Source: a virus
Virus record (IMG/VR): IMGVR_UViG_3300012000_000020
Span: 1-39,458 of that record
Direction: 5' to 3' (one strand)
Length of the DNA: 39,458 nt
Below the pieces are notes generated by a model. It was not told where the DNA came from, did no database searches, and was given only the letters and a program-made list of their open reading frames with translations. Positions 29,764 through 38,377 of the stretch are shown here, in pieces; the stretch's first letter is position 1; each line of letters begins with the position of its first letter. The position numbers and the translations under genes were made by a program.

Positions 29764-30095
29764 GGAACTATTTTTCAAACACATACTCTGAGTTCTCGAC
29801 TCTGGTGTCACTGTCACTAGCGTTACTCCTCAGAGAAGTTCTTCAAGGGCCGAGAGATCGGCCCTCTTGTTTCCCTCGCCACACCTCTGCAGCCTCCCAC
29901 TCTCCTGGCGCATGTGCTCCCAGGGCGAGGATCTACAGCAGCCCCCTCTGGCTCCCGACGACTAGGTTACGCCCCGTCGCGTAAAGAAATCGGGTATGAG
30001 GTCTTTCAAAGAGCACTACCTAGCTCGCCAGGGTGAGTAGCCCTGGTCCGACGCCGCCCAGATTCGGGTGGCGTCTCTTACACGAAACGGGAACG
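29764..30095. other. Gene-free leader before the head operon
   Basis: About 330 bases with no convincing gene. It holds the terminator at 29846-29865, a CCAGGG/CCCTGG hairpin (30028-30046), and next to it GACGCCGCCC/GGGTGGCGTC (30050-30075). The last two hairpins lie just before the oxygenase gene and may be part of a late-transcript leader, an antitermination target or the packaging-initiation region. Confidence 0.5.
29846..29865 (+). terminator. Rho-independent terminator
   Basis: AGGGCCGA and TCGGCCCT pair over eight bases with a GAGA loop and a CTTGTTT tail. It would end the short transcript carrying the two small genes at 29488-29763. Confidence 0.75.
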
Positions 30096-30614
30096 ATGAG
30101 CTCGACCAGACTCGATGACCTGATCATCTTTCAGGCATCAGTGCTGCGCTTCAAGATCGATGGGATCGATCGGCCTGCTCTGGCAGGCGAGGTGCTGTCT
30201 AACCAGAAGCGTCTGAGCGACAACCCGCACATGTCCTTGTTCGAGGACACCGCCTTCGATCCCAAGCCTGACAGCGTTGGCGCTGCTCTCGTCAACGAGA
30301 TCAACAGCATCGCCAAGGGATGGGGCATGGCGATCCACGAGATCTGGTCGCAGATCCATCACCCGCGGGAGAGCACCGGACTGCACAACCATGTGGGTCC
30401 GGTGAACGTGGGCTCGTTCGTCTACTACGTGTCAGTCCCTCAGGGAGCTGGCGACTTGATCTTCCAGTTCGAGAACGACTCGTACACGGCGATCAAGCCC
30501 GAAGAAGGAATGGCTTTGTTCTTTGCTCCATGGGCGAAGCACAAGGTCGCGAAGAACATGTCCAGCGAGATACGCATCAGCGTTGCTGGCAACCTAACCC
30601 AATTACAAAACTAG
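30096..30614 (+). CDS. 2OG-Fe(II) oxygenase-like protein
   Basis: ATG 30096 (172 residues) is preferred over a GTG/TTG-type extension that would run through the leader hairpins, although its ribosome site is weak. IWSQIHHPRESTGLHNHVGP then GSFVYYVSVPQGAGDLIF, MALFFAPWAKHKV and EIRISVAGN follow the 2OG-FeII_Oxy_5 layout. Ligands would be a His in the HNH segment, the His of WAKHKV and the Arg of RISVAGN. It would hydroxylate a protein or small substrate using 2-oxoglutarate. It opens the head operon, just before the small terminase. Confidence 0.78.
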   Translation: MSSTRLDDLIIFQASVLRFKIDGIDRPALAGEVLSNQKRLSDNPHMSLFEDTAFDPKPDSVGAALVNEINSIAKGWGMAIHEIWSQIHHPRESTGLHNHVGPVNVGSFVYYVSVPQGAGDLIFQFENDSYTAIKPEEGMALFFAPWAKHKVAKNMSSEIRISVAGNLTQLQN

Positions 30615-30630
30615 TCTTCCGGAGAACACG

Positions 30631-30882
30631 ATGGCCGCAAGAAAGATGCGCCTCACTCACCAGGAAGATGTGCGCAAGAAGATCCAGTGCTCGCAGCTGA
30701 TCAACCGCTTGATGTCGCACATCGGTGGTGAGGTCGAACTGTCCAGCACTCAAGTGCGAAGCATTGAGATCCTGCTCAACAAGTCCCTGCCCAACCTGTC
30801 CGACGTCAAGGTCGAGCACAGCGGTGATGGCATCACCTTCAACCTGAACCTGGGCGAAGAGCCCAAGACTGGGGATGAGTAA
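30631..30882 (+). CDS. Putative small terminase subunit
   Basis: This has 83 residues. RKKIQCSQLINRLMSHIGG then VELSSTQVRSIEILLNKSLPNLSDV matches a short DNA-binding type found upstream of podovirus terminases: 'Q.s.lI.RL..h..Ge..ms.tQv.aa.iLL.K.LP.l'. It would recognise phage DNA and load the large subunit. The end shares bases with the next start (TAATG). It is shorter than typical TerS proteins, so the assignment is moderate. Confidence 0.7.
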   Translation: MAARKMRLTHQEDVRKKIQCSQLINRLMSHIGGEVELSSTQVRSIEILLNKSLPNLSDVKVEHSGDGITFNLNLGEEPKTGDE

Positions 30883-31373
30883 TGGGCACCGTGCCTGACT
30901 GGGTTCGTGCGAACCACAAGAAGAACGGCTACGCCGATGGCGGCGAGATCGTTGCCGAGGAAAGCAAGCCGAGCAAGCTCGACCTGACCGTCAACGGTGG
31001 CGGCAGCGGCGACGGCATCAAGAACTTCGGCATGGGCGGTCGGGCTGCGCTTCGCAAGGAGCTCTCCGATGACTCAAGCGTGGAGCTTGGCGCAACTGGA
31101 CACGCAGCTCGCTGGAGTACCAACGGCAAGAGCGGACGCGACTACGCCGTTGATGGCGTCGATGTGACCTACCGCAAGGGTGATACCTCCGTGAGCGTTG
31201 GTCGTGTGCTCAACAACACGAACCAAGACATGGGAACACCCAAGCCTGGCAACAAGGGCTGGACGTTCAATATCACCAAAGAGTTCGCCAATGGCGGCAA
31301 GGTCAAAGCAGAAGACTTTGTTGGCCTGGGCAAAGCCTACGACGAGCTCGAAGAAGACACCGAAGAAGAGTAA
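30882..31373 (+). CDS. YADGG-motif protein, beta-rich
   Basis: These 163 residues open MGTVPDWVRANHKKNGYADGG and later have FANGGKVKAED, two copies of a [YF]A[DN]GG motif shared with the proteins at 34823 and 35061. The middle alternates polar and hydrophobic residues (SSVELGATGHAARW, DVTYRKGDTSVSVG), as in beta-barrel or repeat beta domains. It has an acidic end (ELEEDTEEE). It lies between the terminase subunits and is probably a virion or assembly protein; function is unknown. Confidence 0.7.
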   Translation: MGTVPDWVRANHKKNGYADGGEIVAEESKPSKLDLTVNGGGSGDGIKNFGMGGRAALRKELSDDSSVELGATGHAARWSTNGKSGRDYAVDGVDVTYRKGDTSVSVGRVLNNTNQDMGTPKPGNKGWTFNITKEFANGGKVKAEDFVGLGKAYDELEEDTEEE

Positions 31374-31389
31374 ACAAGGCTAGGAAACG

Positions 31390-32823
31390 TTGAACATCAA
31401 CTACTCCCCTCCTGGGCGAGTAGCGAAGAAGTTCCATGCATCGGATGCGTTTGTCCGTGGGCTGATGGGGCCTGTAGGTTCCGGCAAGTCTTCTACCTGT
31501 TGCGTAGAGGTTGTTGCCAGAGCCCTCAAGCAGCGTCCGCACAATGGAGTTCGTCGCTCTCGCTGGGCCATCATCCGGAACACCTATCCGGAGTTGAAGT
31601 CCACCACGATCAAGACCTGGGAGTCTTGGTTCCCGCACGAGGTCGCACCGATCCGCTGGGATACTCCGATCACCTCCAATATGGTGATCCAAGACATCGG
31701 TGACGGTACGTCTCTAGAGCTCGAGGTCCTTTTCCTCGCTCTCGATCGCCCGACTGAAACTGGCAAGCTGCGCTCACTTGAACTGACTGGCGCGTGGGTT
31801 AACGAAGCTTCGGAAATACCGAAGGAGATCTTCGACATGCTCACCCAGCGGGTCGGGCGCTTCCCATCGAAGATCAACGGTGGTCCCAGCTGGACCGGTG
31901 TCATCCTCGACACCAACCCGCCGGACGATGACCACTGGTACTACAAGTTCGCAGAAGAGGATCGCCCCAAGGAGTGGGAGTTCTTCCGCCAGCCTGGCGC
32001 TCTTACGAGGTTGATCGATGGCGAAGAGGTTCGCTATGAACCGAATCCGGACGCCGAGAACATCTTCAATCTGGAACTCGGGTACCAGTACTACCTTAAC
32101 CAGGTGGCCGGTAAAGCCGACGATTGGATCAACATCTTCCTTCTCGGCAACTATGGCACGACGGCTGATGGCAAGCCGGTCTACCCAGAGTTCAAAGACA
32201 AGGTCCATACGGCGCCTGACTCGATCGAACCGATCAGGGGTCTGCCCATCATCCTGGGCTGGGACTTTGGGCTCACTCCTGCGTGCGTTGTGGCGCAGCT
32301 CACTGCGCGAGGACAGCTGATCGTTCTTCGAGAGTACGTCTCGGAGGACATGGGTATCCGCCAGTTCGCCAACGAGGTGGTCAAGCCTGCACTCATCAAC
32401 GAGTTTGAGGGCTTCCCGCGGATCTCTGTTGGCGACCCAGCTGGCGCTATCCGCGCACAGACTGACGAGCGCACTTGCTTCCAAGAGCTGCTCGAAGCTG
32501 GCATCGCCACTGAGCCTGCGCCCAGCAACGACTTCATTCCCCGTCGTGAGTCTGTGGCGTTCTTCCTCACGAAGATGGCCGATGGCCAGCCTGGCTTCAT
32601 TCTGGACCCCAGCTGCAAACAACTGCGGCGTGGCTTCAATGGTCGCTACCGCTACGAGCGGTTGAAGACCAGTGGACCGGCCAGGTACAGGGATCGTCCA
32701 ATCAAGGACGACATGTCGCACATCCATGACGCGCTTCAGTACGCGTGCTTGAAGATCAGATCCGGAATCGCACCAGCAAAGGCTCGGTCGGTTGTCGGTC
32801 GCTCCGCAAAGGGTTGGACGTAA
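31390..32823 (+). CDS. Terminase large subunit
   Basis: This is 477 residues, starting at TTG with AGGAAA upstream. Walker A GPVGSGKS is at 27-34, and AWVNEASEIP near 135 supplies the Walker B acid. ILGWDFG (about 291) and DMSHIHDALQY (near 445) contribute RNase H-like nuclease acids. It pumps DNA into the prohead and cuts it. The length and motif order are typical of podovirus or P22/T7-like enzymes. It overlaps no neighbour but is followed after three bases by the portal gene. Confidence 0.94.
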   Translation: MNINYSPPGRVAKKFHASDAFVRGLMGPVGSGKSSTCCVEVVARALKQRPHNGVRRSRWAIIRNTYPELKSTTIKTWESWFPHEVAPIRWDTPITSNMVIQDIGDGTSLELEVLFLALDRPTETGKLRSLELTGAWVNEASEIPKEIFDMLTQRVGRFPSKINGGPSWTGVILDTNPPDDDHWYYKFAEEDRPKEWEFFRQPGALTRLIDGEEVRYEPNPDAENIFNLELGYQYYLNQVAGKADDWINIFLLGNYGTTADGKPVYPEFKDKVHTAPDSIEPIRGLPIILGWDFGLTPACVVAQLTARGQLIVLREYVSEDMGIRQFANEVVKPALINEFEGFPRISVGDPAGAIRAQTDERTCFQELLEAGIATEPAPSNDFIPRRESVAFFLTKMADGQPGFILDPSCKQLRRGFNGRYRYERLKTSGPARYRDRPIKDDMSHIHDALQYACLKIRSGIAPAKARSVVGRSAKGWT

Positions 32824-32826
32824 ACA

Positions 32827-34812
32827 ATGAGTGTTTATCAGGGACGTGTTCCGGTAGAGGTCGAAGTCGAGGCCCAAGAACCGGACGAGATCAGGAACGC
32901 AGAGCTTCTTGAGTCCCTGCTTGCGGGGCACGTGAACGACTGCTGGCAACGTGCCAAGTTTGCCAAGACCGACATCACCGAGCGTCTGCTTCGCTGCGAG
33001 CGTCAGCGCCGCGGTGAGTACGACCCTGACAAGGCGCTCGAGATCAAGGAGATGGGTGGCAGTGACATCTTTATGATGATCACTGACATCAAGTGTCGGG
33101 CCGCTGCATCGTGGGTCAAGGACGTGATGCTCAACCCGCAGAACCGTCCGTTCGACCTCGAGCCCTCGGAAGTGCCGATGATCCCTCCGGAGATCCGGAT
33201 GTCGATCGTTGACATGGTCCGCATGGAAGCCGAGGAGTACGTTGCGCAAGGTGCGCAGCTTCACCCCGAAGCGTTCCGCACCCGCATGGAAGAGGTCCAC
33301 GACAGGGTCCTCAACCAGCTGAAGGAAGAGGCCAAGGACTCGGCTCGCCGTATGGCGGACATCATCGAGGACCAGCTCAACCAAGGCAACTTCCCGCAGG
33401 CCCTCGCCGACTTCATCGACGACTTCGTTACCTACCCCACCGCGATCCTCAAGGGTCCCACTGTGCGCCGCAAGAAGCGCCTGATGTGGGGGCCGGAGTT
33501 CACTCCGGTGGTGGTCTCCGACTTCGTGCGTGAAGTCGAGCGCGTCTCGCCATACGACATCTATCCCTCGCCCAACTCCTGCGGCGTGGACGATGGCTAC
33601 CTGATCCAGCGTCACCGCCTGAGCTCGCATTCGCTCGAGTCCTTCCTTGGCGTGCCTGGCTACTCGGATGACAACATCCAGAGCGCCCTGGATCACTACA
33701 GCCACACTGGCTACCGCTACCTCGAGTACGGCGACCAGCAGAAGGACAACCTCGAAGGCAAGTATCACAGCCGCCTGTACAACAACCAGGTCATCGAGGC
33801 GTTGGAGTTCTGGGGTCGAGTCGAAGGCTCGATGCTCAAGGACTTCATCAAAGACGTTGATGACTTCCGTACCTACGAAGTCAACGTATGGGTAGTCGGC
33901 AGCTACGTCATCAAGGCGATCATCAACCCCGATCCGCTGGGGCGTCGTCCTTACGACATCTGCTCGTGGGTGCCGATTCCTGGTGCCTTCTGGGGCAACG
34001 CCCTGCCCGAGATCATGCGCGATGTGCAGATCATGTGTAACGCAGCTGCTCGCAGCTTGGCGAACAACATGGCTATCGCGTCAGGTCCTCAGGTTGAAGC
34101 CACCATCGATCGACTGGCCGATGGCGAAGAGCTCACCTCGATGTACCCGTGGAAGATCTGGCAGACCACCTCCGACCGTACCGGTGGTGGCCAGCCTGGC
34201 ATCCGCTTCTTCCAGCCGAACATGCAGGCCGCGGAGCTCATGGGGATCTACCAGACATTCCTCAAGCAAGCTGACGAAGTCACTGGTATTCCGAACTACG
34301 TGTACGGATCCAACGCTGTGGCTGGCGCGGGGCGCACCGCCTCCGGTCTGTCGATGCTGATGGACAACGCAGCCAAGGGCATCAAGCAGGCGATCAGCTT
34401 CATCGACAAGGTCGTCTCTGGCGTCGTTCAGCGGCTGTACACCCATAACATGATGTACAACCCCGACCCCTACATCAAAGGCGACTTCCGCATCGTCTCG
34501 AAGGGGACCATGGGTCTCATCGCCAAGGAGCAGTTGCAGATTCGTCGCAACGAGTTCCTGCAGGCCACGGCCAACCCTGTGGATCTGCAGATCGTTGGCG
34601 CAGAAGGCCGCGCTTATCTGTTGCGCGAGCTCGCCAAGGGATTGCAGATGGACACCGACAAGATCGTCCCCTCGCCGGAGATGGTCAAGTTCAAGGCGCA
34701 GCAAGTCATGGCAGCGCAGGCCGCGCAGGCCCCATCTCAGCCACCCGCTCCCACATCGCTTGATGCTGCGGGAAACCCAGCTGGCGGGGTTGACGCCAAT
34801 CTAGTTCAGTAA
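32827..34812 (+). CDS. Portal (head-tail connector) protein
   Basis: This is 661 residues, the size of P22-type portals, and directly follows the large terminase. Blocks such as YDIYPSPNSCGVDDGYLIQR, RSLANNMAIASGPQV and GAGRTASGLSMLMDNAAKG are the clip, stem and wing regions typical of the family. The last 60 residues are Ala/Gln/Pro rich. It forms the dodecameric ring that DNA enters through and where the tail docks. Confidence 0.92.
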   Translation: MSVYQGRVPVEVEVEAQEPDEIRNAELLESLLAGHVNDCWQRAKFAKTDITERLLRCERQRRGEYDPDKALEIKEMGGSDIFMMITDIKCRAAASWVKDVMLNPQNRPFDLEPSEVPMIPPEIRMSIVDMVRMEAEEYVAQGAQLHPEAFRTRMEEVHDRVLNQLKEEAKDSARRMADIIEDQLNQGNFPQALADFIDDFVTYPTAILKGPTVRRKKRLMWGPEFTPVVVSDFVREVERVSPYDIYPSPNSCGVDDGYLIQRHRLSSHSLESFLGVPGYSDDNIQSALDHYSHTGYRYLEYGDQQKDNLEGKYHSRLYNNQVIEALEFWGRVEGSMLKDFIKDVDDFRTYEVNVWVVGSYVIKAIINPDPLGRRPYDICSWVPIPGAFWGNALPEIMRDVQIMCNAAARSLANNMAIASGPQVEATIDRLADGEELTSMYPWKIWQTTSDRTGGGQPGIRFFQPNMQAAELMGIYQTFLKQADEVTGIPNYVYGSNAVAGAGRTASGLSMLMDNAAKGIKQAISFIDKVVSGVVQRLYTHNMMYNPDPYIKGDFRIVSKGTMGLIAKEQLQIRRNEFLQATANPVDLQIVGAEGRAYLLRELAKGLQMDTDKIVPSPEMVKFKAQQVMAAQAAQAPSQPPAPTSLDAAGNPAGGVDANLVQ

Positions 34813-34822
34813 GGAGATTCAA

Positions 34823-35056
34823 GTGAAGAAGGGTATGAAGAACTGCTACGCCGACGGCGGCAAGTACGAGTCGGCCAAGACCATGAAGGATGAGGTCAAG
34901 TTCATGAAGAAGGGTGGCGCTCCCAAGTCGCTCGTGAAGCACGAGATGGACGAGCACGCCAAGATGAAGAAGATGGCCAACGGCGGCAAGGTTGCCGCTG
35001 CCGATCGCAAGGCTGGCGCCTTGAAGGGCAAGCCGTTCATGCCCAAGAAGGGCTGA
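34823..35056 (+). CDS. Lysine-rich YADGG-motif protein
   Basis: GTG start with AAGGAG five bases upstream; 77 residues, about one fifth lysine. Two motif copies occur: NCYADGGKYE (8-17) and KMANGGKVAA. It has VKFMKKGGAP and HEMDEHAKMKKM segments. This is a common type of tiny protein between the portal and scaffold genes of podoviruses from many environments. It could bind DNA or RNA inside the head, but its role is unknown. Confidence 0.75.
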   Translation: MKKGMKNCYADGGKYESAKTMKDEVKFMKKGGAPKSLVKHEMDEHAKMKKMANGGKVAAADRKAGALKGKPFMPKKG

Positions 35057-35060
35057 TGCC

Positions 35061-35696
35061 ATGAAGTTCGGAGACGATCGCTCGATCCTCGCTTGGATCA
35101 AGGAGCAGAAGGCCAGCAGAAGCGGCAAGCGTGCGGATGCTCCCAGTGAGAGCAGTCGTTCCCGTTCTGCTCCAGTCATGGGCAGCAACGCAAACATTCT
35201 TGATCAATCGACTCGTGCCGACGGCAGCTTCGATTCGAAGAAGTTCGCCAAGAACATGGACAACGCTTCCAAGGCGAAGAAGGCACGCGATGCTAAGTCC
35301 CCTCCCGCTTCTGAGCCGGTGAGCAACCCCAACCCTGCCTCTTCGCAGACCGCTGGCGTCAAGGGCTCTGTTGGTACGCAAAGCGGTCCGAGCGACCCTG
35401 AGACCGCGAACGACAGCACTCCCGCTCCTGCTGCGGAACCTGGCAAGAACATTCTTGAGTACCCGTCCCTGCAGGGCAAGGACAACCCGACAACGACCTA
35501 TGGCTCTCCGGATCGCACCGGACTCTTCGGAGAGAAGATCTCGCAGGAGAACTGGGACAAGATGACCCAGGCCAATAAGGAAGCTGGCTTCTACAGCAAG
35601 TTCGCAGACGGTGGCCAGGTCAAGAAGGTCGCTGGCGGTCCCAAGAGCGTTAGTGGTGGGCCGCAACACTGCGAAGCCATGCGCTTCCACAAATGA
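35061..35696 (+). CDS. Low-complexity protein with C-terminal FADGG motif
   Basis: This has 211 residues. After a basic start (MKFGDDRSILAWIKEQ) it is Ser/Ala/Pro/Lys rich with little predicted structure. The last 35 residues contain SKFADGGQVKKVAGGPKSVSGGP. Disordered, position between portal and scaffold: likely a head-assembly or internal protein. The family is not recognised. It overlaps the next gene by four bases (ATGA). Confidence 0.7.
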   Translation: MKFGDDRSILAWIKEQKASRSGKRADAPSESSRSRSAPVMGSNANILDQSTRADGSFDSKKFAKNMDNASKAKKARDAKSPPASEPVSNPNPASSQTAGVKGSVGTQSGPSDPETANDSTPAPAAEPGKNILEYPSLQGKDNPTTTYGSPDRTGLFGEKISQENWDKMTQANKEAGFYSKFADGGQVKKVAGGPKSVSGGPQHCEAMRFHK

Positions 35697-35920
35697 TTAG
35701 CAGACCATCAGAACGAGTCCTGTCCGCACTTGCCTCCCTCGAGGGGCATGCGGACTTTGATGTCGTCATGCAGTGGCTGCGTGAGTCACGAGAAGACCAT
35801 GCGAGTAATGGGATGTACGCGAAGGACGAAGTCCTTGTGCGTTGGTCCCAAGGCGCATTCCAGGCTCTCGATGGATTCATCAGCACTGCAGAGTCGGCTC
35901 GCAAGAACTTGAGGAAGTGA
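35693..35920 (+). CDS. Small helical head-region protein
   Basis: This has 75 residues. ERVLSALASLEGHADFDVVMQWLRES, then VRWSQGAFQALDGFI and a helical end. Proteins of this build often sit before the scaffold gene of podoviruses. Function is unknown. After it comes a 130-base gap with small dyads (GCGTCG/CGACGC near 35932-35945, CCTGG/CCAGG) and CCCGACGGGGC...GTCAGCGGCTC, words also seen at 28736-28766. Confidence 0.72.
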   Translation: MISRPSERVLSALASLEGHADFDVVMQWLRESREDHASNGMYAKDEVLVRWSQGAFQALDGFISTAESARKNLRK

Positions 35921-36049
35921 TTCCTCAGTAGCGTCGTTCGACGCACATACGACCTGGCGTAACCAGGAAACCGAGAACACCGCATCAGGACACATAGCAA
36001 AGACCCGACGGGGCTTGCGAACTGTCTGTCAGCGGCTCACGGAGATTCC

Positions 36050-37003
36050 ATGTCTTTACCGAAAGCTGTTCGAGAGCAGGAAGCCCAGGCTAACGCTCTC
36101 TACGAAGAAGTCTACGCACAACCGCAGAACACAGAGTCGGAACCGAATCCTGAACTTGAAGCGCGGCCAGACCCCGAACCTGAAGTAGAGCCCAAGGGCC
36201 TACAGCCGGAACCTGCAGCGCAAGAAGTTCACGAAGAGGATCCTCAACCGGAACCCCAGTCTGAACCTGTCGGCTCCCATGACGAATGGGAACACCGCTA
36301 CAAGGTACTCAGTGGCAAGTACAACTCTGAAGTCCCGCGTCTTGCCGCGGACAACCGCGAACTCAAGTCGATGCTCAAGCGGATGGAATCGGAGATTGAA
36401 TCTCTGAAGAAGTCCCCCAAGCAGTCGCGTGATTCGCTGTTGAGCCAGGAAGAGATCGAAGAGTACGGAGAAGGGTTTATCGACGTGGTTCGTCGCGCCG
36501 CTCGTGAAGAGATCGCGCAGAAGGACCAGGAGATCGAAGACCTCAAGTCCCGTATCGAAGAGCTCTCCAGCAAGACCACCAAGACTGTCGAGATCGATTT
36601 CTACGAAGAGCTTGGTCGTGTGGTCCCCGAGTGGGTTGCCATCAACGACGACAAGAACTTCCACCGTTGGCTCGACGGGATTGATGAACTGACGGGTCGT
36701 CCGCGTCAGGCGCTCCTGAGTGAGGCCGAGGCGGATCGTGATGCGAAGCGTGTGGCGAACTTCTTCAACGCTTTCAAGAAGGCAAACAAAACGTGGGCGG
36801 CAACCGCAAACCAGTCGCTCGAATCGCAAGTTGTGCCTGAGCAAAGCGTTAAGCCCTCCTCGCCTCCGGCGAAGAGGATCTGGACCCGAGCTGAGATCAA
36901 CAGCTTCTACGCCGACTATCGGCGTGGTGCGATCGACGACAAGCGAGCAGTTGCCCTTGAAGCAGACATTCAGGCGGCACTGATTGAAGGTCGTGTCCGA
37001 TGA
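36050..37003 (+). CDS. Scaffolding protein
   Basis: These 317 residues begin with a Glu/Pro/Gln-rich acidic stretch (PEPEVEPKGLQPEP...), followed by long coiled-coil helices (SMLKRMESEIESLKK, EEIAQKDQEIEDLKSRIEELS). The end is a basic helix-turn (TRAEINSFYADYRRG). This is the standard make-up of scaffolds, with a capsid-binding tail at the C-terminus. It is placed directly before the capsid gene. It guides prohead assembly and then leaves. GGAGATTCC precedes ATG. Confidence 0.85.
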   Translation: MSLPKAVREQEAQANALYEEVYAQPQNTESEPNPELEARPDPEPEVEPKGLQPEPAAQEVHEEDPQPEPQSEPVGSHDEWEHRYKVLSGKYNSEVPRLAADNRELKSMLKRMESEIESLKKSPKQSRDSLLSQEEIEEYGEGFIDVVRRAAREEIAQKDQEIEDLKSRIEELSSKTTKTVEIDFYEELGRVVPEWVAINDDKNFHRWLDGIDELTGRPRQALLSEAEADRDAKRVANFFNAFKKANKTWAATANQSLESQVVPEQSVKPSSPPAKRIWTRAEINSFYADYRRGAIDDKRAVALEADIQAALIEGRVR

Positions 37004-37040
37004 CCTAAAGCAAGCCGCCATTTGACAAGAGGTAACTCAA

Positions 37041-38063
37041 ATGGCTTACGCAGCAAAGACTAGCCCGACCGCTCTCCTGCCGTCGGGCACCAACTATCCG
37101 CAGTACTCGAGCTCCGGCAGCGCCGGTAAGTTCATCCCCGAGATCTGGTCGGGCAAGCTCCAAGTCAAGTTCTACAAGAGCACCGTTCTCGGTGAGATCA
37201 CGAACAACGACTGGGAAGGCGAGATCAAGGGCCAAGGCGACAAGGTCTACATCCGCGGTATCCCGACCATCACGGTTCGTGACTACCAGAAGGGCCAGTC
37301 GCTCACCAACGAAGCTCCGACCAGCACCCCGCTGGAACTGAACATCGACAAGGGCAAGTACTTCGCCGTCGTTCTCGACGACGTTGACGCTGTCCAAGCC
37401 GATGTGAAGATGATGGACGTCTTCACCAACGACGCTGCCCAGCAAATGAAGATCGCTATCGACAGCGATGTTCTGAACGGTGTCTTTGCCGATGCTCATG
37501 CATCGAACAAGGGCGCTACCGCTGGTCTGATCTCCGGCAACCTGAACCTGGGTGCTGCCAACGCTCCGCTCGTGATCACCAAGGATGGTGCTTCGTCCAC
37601 CACCGCAGTGCTCGACGCGATCCTCCGCGCTGGCCAGGCTCTGGACGAGCAGAACGTTCCGGAAGAAGGTCGTTGGATGGTGATTCCGGCTTGGATGAAC
37701 GCGCTGATCAAGAACAGCGACCTGAAGCAAGCCTACCTCACCGGCGATGACACCTCGCCGCTGCGCAACGGCAAGATCGGCATGATCGATCGCTTCACCG
37801 TGTACGTCAGCAACAACCTGACCTCGGTCCTCGACCTGGGCTCGGGCAACGCTGTTGGCGGTACCGGCGCTGCTGCTGACCGCAACTCGTGGCACGTTCT
37901 CGCTGGCACCCGCGATGCGATCTCGTTCGCTTCGCAGATGACCAACGTCGAGACGATCCGCTCGGAGCTGACCTTCGGCAACATCGTTCGCGGTCTGAAC
38001 GTGTACGGCTACAAGGTCACCAAGCCGGAAGCTCTGGTTGACCTCTACGTCGCCCAGGGTTGA
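37041..38063 (+). CDS. Major capsid protein (HK97-like fold)
   Basis: This has 340 residues. It starts with a short N-terminal stretch MAYAAKTSPTALLPSG, then FIPEIWSGKLQVKFYKSTVL, GDKVYIRGIPTITVRDY and WMVIPAWMNALIK, consistent with HK97-fold coat proteins of P22/T7-type podoviruses. Its codon use is strongly optimised, as expected for the most abundant virion protein, and a strong terminator follows. It follows the scaffold gene after 37 bases with AAGAGGT upstream. Confidence 0.92.
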   Translation: MAYAAKTSPTALLPSGTNYPQYSSSGSAGKFIPEIWSGKLQVKFYKSTVLGEITNNDWEGEIKGQGDKVYIRGIPTITVRDYQKGQSLTNEAPTSTPLELNIDKGKYFAVVLDDVDAVQADVKMMDVFTNDAAQQMKIAIDSDVLNGVFADAHASNKGATAGLISGNLNLGAANAPLVITKDGASSTTAVLDAILRAGQALDEQNVPEEGRWMVIPAWMNALIKNSDLKQAYLTGDDTSPLRNGKIGMIDRFTVYVSNNLTSVLDLGSGNAVGGTGAAADRNSWHVLAGTRDAISFASQMTNVETIRSELTFGNIVRGLNVYGYKVTKPEALVDLYVAQG

Positions 38064-38079
38064 TCTGAGTAGTTAGATT

Positions 38080-38101
38080 GAGGGGGACTTCGGTCCCCCT
38101 C
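38080..38101 (+). terminator. Rho-independent terminator after the capsid gene
   Basis: GAGGGGGAC-TTCG-GTCCCCCTC is a perfect 9-bp stem with UUCG loop and a TTTCATTCC tail. It can reduce transcription of the following head genes compared with the capsid gene. Confidence 0.88.
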
Positions 38102-38122
38102 TTTCATTCCTAGAGGAAACCA

Positions 38123-38377
38123 ATGAGAAAGCTTCTTCGCCAGAAAGGTTCTGGCCATCTTTATGTCTGGTCCCCGCAGCTTGCTGCGCGTGATGACATG
38201 GAAGAAGTGGAAGTGCAGCAACCGACCGCTAAGGTCGAAGAACAACCCGAACCAGTAGAGCAGGCGCAAGAGCCTGAAGCCCACAAGCTTGCCCAGAAGT
38301 TGTTCAAGCGCAAGCGCGGTGGCGGCATGCAGGACGACGTCGGCGCTACTGACGAACTTTCCATCAAGCTCAACTAA
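38123..38377 (+). CDS. Small protein after capsid
   Basis: These 84 residues start MRKLLRQKGSGHLYVWSPQLAARDDMEEVE (first 30), a familiar opening for small proteins after the podovirus capsid gene. It continues with a Glu/Pro/Gln-rich middle and KLFKRKRGGG. It may decorate or complete the head. GAGGAAA lies before the ATG, and its last base is the first base of the next ATG (TAATG). Confidence 0.72.
   Translation: MRKLLRQKGSGHLYVWSPQLAARDDMEEVEVQQPTAKVEEQPEPVEQAQEPEAHKLAQKLFKRKRGGGMQDDVGATDELSIKLN

Noticed and set aside
29996-30040. A 14-codon peptide gene starting MRSFKEHYLARQGE
   Set aside because: No ribosome-binding site and it ends within a hairpin; too short to support.
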